Assembly: GCF_041146795.1 (NCBI RefSeq)
Contig: NC_135174.1
Span: forward strand, 22,406,878 to 22,470,877
DNA length: 64,000 nt
Direction: 5' to 3'
DNA from: Maylandia zebra
Taxonomy: Eukaryota; Chordata; Actinopteri; Cichliformes; Cichlidae
The notes beneath the pieces are model-generated. The model saw only the letters and a program-made list of their open reading frames with translations. It made no database searches and was not told the DNA's origin. This document shows, piece by piece, positions 58,829 through 64,000 of the stretch (its first letter is position 1; each line of letters starts with the position of its first letter). Position numbers and translations under genes: made by a program.

Positions 58829-59215
58829 GACAACGTGATCGGCAGCATTATCAATAAAAACACACATTTTCTAGGCGTGTTAGCCTATGATCAGCTAACC
58901 ACTGAACGGCTTCAAAGACTCCCTGCTATGGGTATTGTAAACACCCACCCTTCTACGATGCCCGGGGAACATTGGCTTGCTGTTTATATTTCGAGAGACA
59001 GACGCGGTTATTTTTTTGATAGTTTTGGTCACTCGTTAGACAGTTTTCCCCCAGCAATAAAGATGTTTCTTCTAAAAAACGGTTCCACTGTTTTATATTC
59101 AGGAAAACAAGTGTAGAACGAGTTCTCCATCACATGCAGTCAACATTGTGTATTTTTTTTAATATCATATGCAAAATGGTGTATCTTATGCCAGTCTTCT
59201 TAACATGTATGGGTC
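58829..59215 (+). pseudogene. Polinton adenovirus-type cysteine protease, broken
   Basis: The frame contains FLGVLAYDQL, the catalytic His context PGEHWLAVYI and the acidic-residue context FFDSFGHS, as in adenain-like maturation proteases. Three defects are visible. The expected start codon is GTG at 58835. A TAG at 59114-59116 interrupts the frame. The Cys motif (SITCSQHC, about 59128-59151) lies beyond that stop, and the frame ends soon afterwards. The family processes capsid and core proteins during assembly. Confidence 0.82.
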
Positions 59216-59484
59216 TGATTTAATTTGTAATGATGCTATGGTGTCGATTTGTCAACAACATACAACCTGTTGCTGTATGCAGTGATTATGTGTGTGTGCA
59301 ATGCGGATACTGACATGTACTAATGAGAATAATAAAAACAACATGAGAGCATGATTTAATCGAGACAATGGTATTTATTATCAAATCTCGTGTGTATATA
59401 TATACAGATTCACAACATACTTTGTTTAAACATAAATAAAAGAAATCAAACATTAACCAGTAATAAAAGACATAAAATATCAAA
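59216..59484. other. Tail of the Polinton relic
   Basis: AT-rich sequence with weak, frame-shifted similarity to the protease C-terminal region just after 59200. No terminal inverted repeat was recognised before the LINE. Confidence 0.35.
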
Positions 59485-60860
59485 TTCAAATTTCAAATTC
59501 AAATTTTATTTGTCACGTACACAGTCATACACAGTACGATATGCAGTGAAATGCTTAGACAACTGCTCGTGACCTAAAGAAAAAAAGAAAAGGCTATGAA
59601 TAAGATAGGAAATAAATATGAAAATTAAAAAAGGGTAAATTTAACTAGGAAGGAATAAAATAAAAAATAAAAATGAAAGTTAAAAATGAAATAACTGTAC
59701 AACACAAATTAGACACAAACTGTCGTCAGCAAACTTGATGATGGTGGTGGAGCTGGTAGTGGCCACACAGTCATATGTGTACAGAGAGTACAGCAGGGGG
59801 CTCAGAACACACCCCTGGGGGGCTCCAGTGCTGAGAGTGGTGGAGGCTAAGACATGTCCGCCCATCCTTACTGCCTGTGGTTTGCCAGTTAGGAAGTTGG
59901 AGATCCACTGACACATAGATGAGCTGAGTCCCAGATGCTCCAGCTTGGTAAATGGTAAATGGCCTGCATTTGTATAGCGCTTTTCTAGTCCATAGGACCC
60001 CAAAGCGCTTTACACTACATTCAGTCATTCACCCATTCACACACACATTCACACACTGGCGATAGCAAGCTACATTGTAGCCACAGCTGCCCTGGGGCGC
60101 ACTGACAGAGGCGAGGCTGCCGGACACAGGCGCCACCGGGCCCTCTGACCACCACCAGTAGGCAAACACGGGGTTAGTATCTTGCCCAAGGATATTTGGC
60201 ATGCAGCCAGGGTGCAGCCTGGGATCGAACCACCGACCTTCTGATTAGTGGCTGACCTTCTCTGCCACCTGAGCTACAGCCACCCCATTGGTGGTGAGTG
60301 TGGAGGGAATTATGATATTAAATGCAGAGCTGTAGTCTATGAAGAGCATTTTAACATAATTCCCCCTTCTAGTGTCCAAGTGAGTAAGTGATGTGTGGAG
60401 GAGATGAGAGATGGCATCGTCTGTGGAACGATTTGGACGGTAAGCGAACTGTAGTGGGTCCAGTGTGTCTGGTAGTGAAGAAATGATGAAGTCTCTGACC
60501 AGGCGTTCAAAGCACTTCATCATTACTGAGGTGAGGGCTACAGGGCGATAGTCATTGAGAGAAGCAGGGTGGGGTTTCTTCGGGACAGGAACAATGATGG
60601 ACTCTTTAAAGCATGTGGGGATGACCGACTGAGATAAAGAGATGTTGAATATCTCAGTGAACACAGGAGCTAGCTGGTATGCGCAGTCTCTGAGGATACG
60701 ACCTGGGATGCCGTCTGGTCCTGCTGCTTTCCTGGTGTTCACTCTCTTGAAGGCTCTCCTTACTTCATGCTCGGAGATGACGAGCACGTTTCCGGTGCTG
60801 GCAGTATCTTCCTGTCTGCAGCCGTTAGCGCCGCTAGCACTAGCATCGTTGGAGTCCTTA
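59485..60860 (-). mobile_element. LINE (CR1/L2/Rex-like) with reverse transcriptase, interrupted
   Basis: On the - strand, 60787-60290 codes an RT block ([53 protein letters not shown]). The frame resumes after a SINE-like insertion at 59944-59700 with [19 protein letters not shown] and IIKFADDS (the catalytic YADD-type motif, here FADD). The 3' end near 59485-59575 has 'caaataaaattt'-type tail repeats. The rest of the RT and the 3' ORF are deleted. It abuts the end of the Polinton. Confidence 0.88.
59945..60288 (+). repeat. Dispersed SINE-like repeat, copy 2, inside the LINE
   Basis: This has the same block order as 3425-3725 ('tagcgcttttctag', 'attcacacactgg', 'ctgacagaggcgaggctgcc', 'tcttgcccaagga', 'gatcgaacc'). 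It lies between two halves of the LINE RT, so it inserted later than the LINE. Confidence 0.85.
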
Positions 60861-61105
60861 GCTGCAGCCTCGAAGCTGCAGTTGCAGCTGCAGCCTCGAA
60901 GCTGCAGCTGCAGCTAAATATTTAACAGTAATAAAAAAGAAAAACATATATTTAACAGTAATAAAAGAAAATAAAACAAAACAATTTAGCAGCAATAAGT
61001 GAAAAAAAACCCATTACAGTAGAAAAACACCAAACAGCAAATATTTTTTAGCAGAAAAACAATTTCTGCAATAAGAAAAAACCTGAATTCAAAAATCCAA
61101 CCACT
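60861..61105. repeat. PstI-rich direct repeats and A-rich sequence
   Basis: A 'gctgcagcctcgaagctgca' unit occurs twice in a row at about 60863-60915. An A-rich tract with two 'atatttaacagtaataaaa' repeats follows. Confidence 0.6.
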
Positions 61106-61303
61106 CTACAGGACCCCCTTTAATTTGTTTCTTTTATTCTTTATTTTTTTTAGTGTACTATGTCGCAGCGGTCTGCCAGGGGTGTTCTTTTTTGGTGTGT
61201 GTTTTAAAAAACCAGGGTCTTCAGACAGTGTGTGATCGGTTTTATACATGGCGACGGTCTTATGTATGCCTGTGTTAGATATGGCTGATAAATCACAAGT
61301 ACA
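61106..61303 (-). other. Short basic open frame, unassigned
   Basis: The - strand is open from about 61303 to a stop at 61106. The last 48 codons from the ATG at 61249 give a Lys/Arg-rich peptide (with KHTPKKNTPGRPLRHSTLKK). It is not part of the adjacent pogo transposase, which reads on the other strand. It could be a separated scrap of a Polinton or of another element. I do not recognise it. Confidence 0.3.
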
Positions 61304-62298
61304 GCAAAGGATTTTGACATAAATTACCGCACTGCAATTACTGACAGCGGACTACCAACTCCAGAGGACATCCAGCCATATCCAAAAGCTGGCCGCCGAA
61401 AACCATCCAGCAAAGGAAGAAAACGATGCAAATCAGCAATTCTAACCGACACGCCAGTGAAGCAGCAACTAGAAAAAGAAAAGAATAAGGCTGAATCTAG
61501 CAAAAAGCTGTTTCAAAAGAGGGACGCGAGGGGGGAAAACATCTGGACCTATGAAGAACAACGCAGCTAAAAGAAGAAAAATAATTCAAGAGTCATCATC
61601 AGATGATGAAGAGTGCTTCTGCCTTGTCTGTGTGGAGCCATTTTCAAACAGTCGTCCAAAAGAGACCTGGGTAAAATGCGTGAAATGCAACAAATGGGCC
61701 CATGATGCTTGCACCTCAGGCCAGGCAATTTATGTGTGCCAGAATTGTGACTATGAAGTTGAGTCTGATTAATCAGAAATAGGGCATCTGTTTTGTTCAG
61801 AGGATAAACATGTTAAGTAAAGCAAGTTATTTGCAGCATTCCATTCAGTTATGATGGATTTATGTGCAAGCCAGAGAACATTTGAGTTTAAAGTTCAAAC
61901 TAAAGTTTTCTTTCTACTTAATGTTTTGATTAAAATGTGTATTGGATTGAAATAATTGTTTTTTTCCAAATTCTCTTGGCATAATTGTTCAAATTTCCAG
62001 TTTTGGTTTGAATTTAACAATTAAAATCAATAATCATAATTAAGTATTTGTGTTCATATTTTAAGATAATCTAGTGTGACAACTTACCTGCCGATGGGGC
62101 AAATTGTCACAAGTGCACATTCTCCATTCAACAGTCTACAACTCCGTAATGAGATAAGATATGAAAATGTAATGAATACATCATATGTGCCCGAGACTTC
62201 CGTCTTTCATTTGGTGAAACATTTATTACGTTGTGATGTATGGTGCTCAGTAAAAGTTAGTCAGTGTGAAGAGTGTGACAACTTACCCCGCTCTCCCC
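61304..62298 (+). mobile_element. 3' end of a pogo-like transposon with zinc-finger transposase tail
   Basis: From about 61310 a frame reads the C-terminal part of a pogo-type transposase (PYPKAGRRKPSSKGRKRCKS, ILTDTPVK). After a frameshift near 61555 the frame 61551-61772 continues with an acidic stretch and a PHD-like zinc finger (CLVC, VKCVKCNKWAHDAC, VCQNC). The element ends with 'ttaccccgctctcccc' before a TA at 62299-62300, closely related to the terminus of the element at 56159-57358. The 5' part, including the DDE core, is missing. Confidence 0.78.
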
Positions 62299-62695
62299 TA
62301 CTTACAAAGTCAAAGTTTTTTAATTATGCTAGAATACTGGAAGACAATCAACTTTTAGTGTTTTCCGCATATTAATTATTCTGAAATAGAGACGGTGACC
62401 CTAACTGTACAGAAGCACTAAACAACTGACAATCTAACAGACATCATTGGCCTGAGCCGTCATGCACAGTGAGTCTGATCCTTTGCTGTGAGAGTCTGAC
62501 AAGCATGTTTCTGGTCAGTTTGGAAGAAATAATATCACAATGTTGATCTTTCTTTCCAACATTCCTTCTCTTTTACAACATAAACTATGATCAAAGGTAC
62601 TTATGTTCACAGCATGTAATAATACTGACAGTCCAGGGCATTGTGGTCTGTTGAGCTAGGGTTAGGGTTAGCAATTCAGACATATGTAATCAATA
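62299..62695. other. Sequence downstream of the last exon
   Basis: No feature beyond a trivial double TTAGGG at about 62658-62670. It may contain 3' UTR of the minus-strand exon at 62696-62928. Confidence 0.35.
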
Positions 62696-62928
62696 TTAAA
62701 CGTCTCTGACGTGGGCCACTGTCCGCAGTGTTGGGAAATCCATACCGGGCTGGAACGAGTCAAGGTAGGTGAGCATCCACGAGAAGACACGGCAGATGCA
62801 TCCTACTAATACTGACAGGACCAGGAGACTCCAGAAACCGAGCATCTTCTTTTCAGTGCCATCCTCTCCTGTCACCCTCTCTGCCCGCAGCTCTTTGAGT
62901 ATGGGGTAGATAAGGGCGCAGAGAAACC
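62696..62928 (-). CDS. Probable last exon of an unidentified multi-pass membrane protein
   Basis: On the - strand a frame of ~77 codons follows an AG acceptor (at 62930-62929) and ends in a TAA at 62698-62696. It contains two hydrophobic segments, GFLCALIYPILKEL and LGFWSLLVLSVLVGCICRVF, separated by a charged loop, then LDSFQPGMDF. Codon use looks coding, and the sequence differs from surrounding AT-rich DNA. The exon would start with the last two bases of a split codon. The upstream exons are not identified; the - strand frame 63213-62992, with one hydrophobic segment, is a weak candidate. I do not recognise the protein. Confidence 0.5.
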
Positions 62929-64000
62929 CTTATTACTAATTTGTATTATAATTCAATTTTCATGAAATATTCATATTCAGTATTGGTCCTTTTATATTAT
63001 AACCACGTATCCACCCAGGCTCACGGTGGGGCAGGGCTCTGTCCTGGGATGCTTGAGTACAAGGTAATGTACACCCTGACGAGGTATCCAGTCTGTCAGA
63101 ATTGTTTTCAATATTTGGTTAAAAAACATGAGTGACAACAAAAATCCAACTAGGATTCTTGCATATGATGAATGAAGTCTGTCTTTGACTGTATTGTCCA
63201 GCTGATCCATCAAACCCCCAGCAGGTGAACCTTATTCATGACATAACACCGCAACAATGTAAAAAATGAAACAGCAACAGTCTAAATGTAAAGTGCATTC
63301 TAAAGTCCTCTTCAATAAATCATATGCAAAGAGTCATTTGGGACTGTAAAACGTGAACTACAGAACCCAGAGTCTTCATCATTAAATCTCTGGTTGCTTC
63401 ATTTTTCTATCCTATATCAGATACTTTAAGGTTAGGTTAGGTAAAGTTGCATTCTCATGGTGAGGCAAAGTGCTTTATGTGTGTGTGTGTGTGTGCGTGT
63501 CATGAACGGCTATAAAAGGCCTATAATTAAAGAAAGCGAGGTTTGAGTTCGAGTTGCGGCAGACTGTCACTACTTGTAAATGGAACGCAGCCTCCCTACG
63601 GCGGACAGCTAATAACAGGAATCGGATGCGGTCCACCCAAGTCCACAGCAACCACCATAGCAACCGCCTAGCATGACCTTAAAAACATATTCTGTCTTCA
63701 TAACTATCAAAAACATGAAATGATTTGCAAAGTGTGAAAGTGTTACAGCTGCAGAGAGCTATGGCGGTATCTTTGGAAGCTGTTTACATAGCTAATAATA
63801 TACGATGTAACCATGGAGACAGTCACGTGAGCTAGCGGTGCATGTTTGCTACAGTGAATAAGGTGATTGCGTGCACACGCTGCAGAGGGTAAAGACATTA
63901 CTTCAATATTGTTTTATATTGATATATATTTGCCTTCTGTTGACCATCACCTCAGGTTCACCATTACAGTTTCAGCAGACAGATGCACACTGTCTAAATA
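62929..64000. other. Probable intron or upstream sequence, no firm features
   Basis: Contains a TG microsatellite at about 63479-63500 and a frame at 63213-62992 (-) with one hydrophobic stretch that I could not validate by splice sites. Confidence 0.35.

Larger units (their letters stand above)
52497..59480 (+). mobile_element. Partial Polinton/Maverick (adintovirus-like) element
   Basis: The gene set and order on one strand (integrase, penton-like, basic core-like, hexon-like, adenovirus-type protease) is that of Polintons, large self-synthesising DNA transposons with virus-like capsid genes. Protein-primed DNA polymerase B and packaging ATPase are absent from the window. No matching long terminal inverted repeats were found. 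Several genes are broken, so the copy is inactive. The right boundary is set by a LINE beginning near 59485; the left boundary is uncertain. Confidence 0.85.

Noticed and set aside
62657..62672. Telomere-like TTAGGG repeats
   Set aside because: Only two tandem units are present, which is expected by chance.
62992..63213. Minus-strand frame with one hydrophobic segment as an upstream exon
   Set aside because: No convincing acceptor and donor pair with the required phase was found, so it was not annotated as coding.

Overview
This is vertebrate nuclear DNA from a teleost fish, most likely a percomorph. It has split genes with GT-AG introns, a large load of fish-type Tc1/mariner, LINE and SINE repeats, long CA and CTTAT microsatellites, and an arl3-trim8 pair that is also adjacent on human chromosome 10q24.

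Layout. Positions 1-5.3 kb are non-coding, with a degraded Tc1 copy and SINE-like repeats. arl3 (six coding exons, + strand, 5370-7891) encodes a complete 182-residue ARL3 GTPase. About 12.5 kb of repeat-rich intergenic DNA follows, with two related ~1.02-kb Tc1 relics and another Tc1 remnant. trim8 (five coding exons, - strand, 33496 to 22905) encodes a complete 584-residue TRIM8; its first coding intron is ~8.5 kb and holds a nested SINE/MITE, a LINE fragment and a (CA)53 tract. Between trim8 and the next gene there is a U5 spliceosomal snRNA gene (- strand, 40001-39885) with a matching ZNF143/Staf-type distal element. A separate CRE/YY1-bearing promoter-like block lies nearby with no coding gene assigned. 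A nine-exon sialyltransferase gene of the ST6GALNAC family (- strand, 52389 to 43531, 438 residues) follows, with a damaged Tc1 transposon in its last intron.

The most unusual part is 52.5-59.5 kb. It is a partial Polinton/Maverick (adintovirus-like) element lying head to head with the sialyltransferase gene, ~100 bp from its start codon. Its + strand order is two unrecognised ORFs, a chromodomain integrase, a penton-like minor capsid protein, a basic core-like protein, a hexon-like major capsid protein and an adenovirus-type protease. The integrase and minor capsid frames are open. The core gene is split by a 1200-bp pogo-like non-autonomous transposon with perfect 24-bp terminal repeats. 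The major capsid gene has an internal deletion and frameshifts, and the protease has lost its ATG and has an in-frame stop. No DNA polymerase B or packaging ATPase is seen, so this is a fossil. The remaining sequence to 62.3 kb holds a LINE interrupted by a SINE-like element and the 3' end of a related pogo-type transposon. A probable final exon of an unidentified membrane protein lies at 62.7-62.9 kb.
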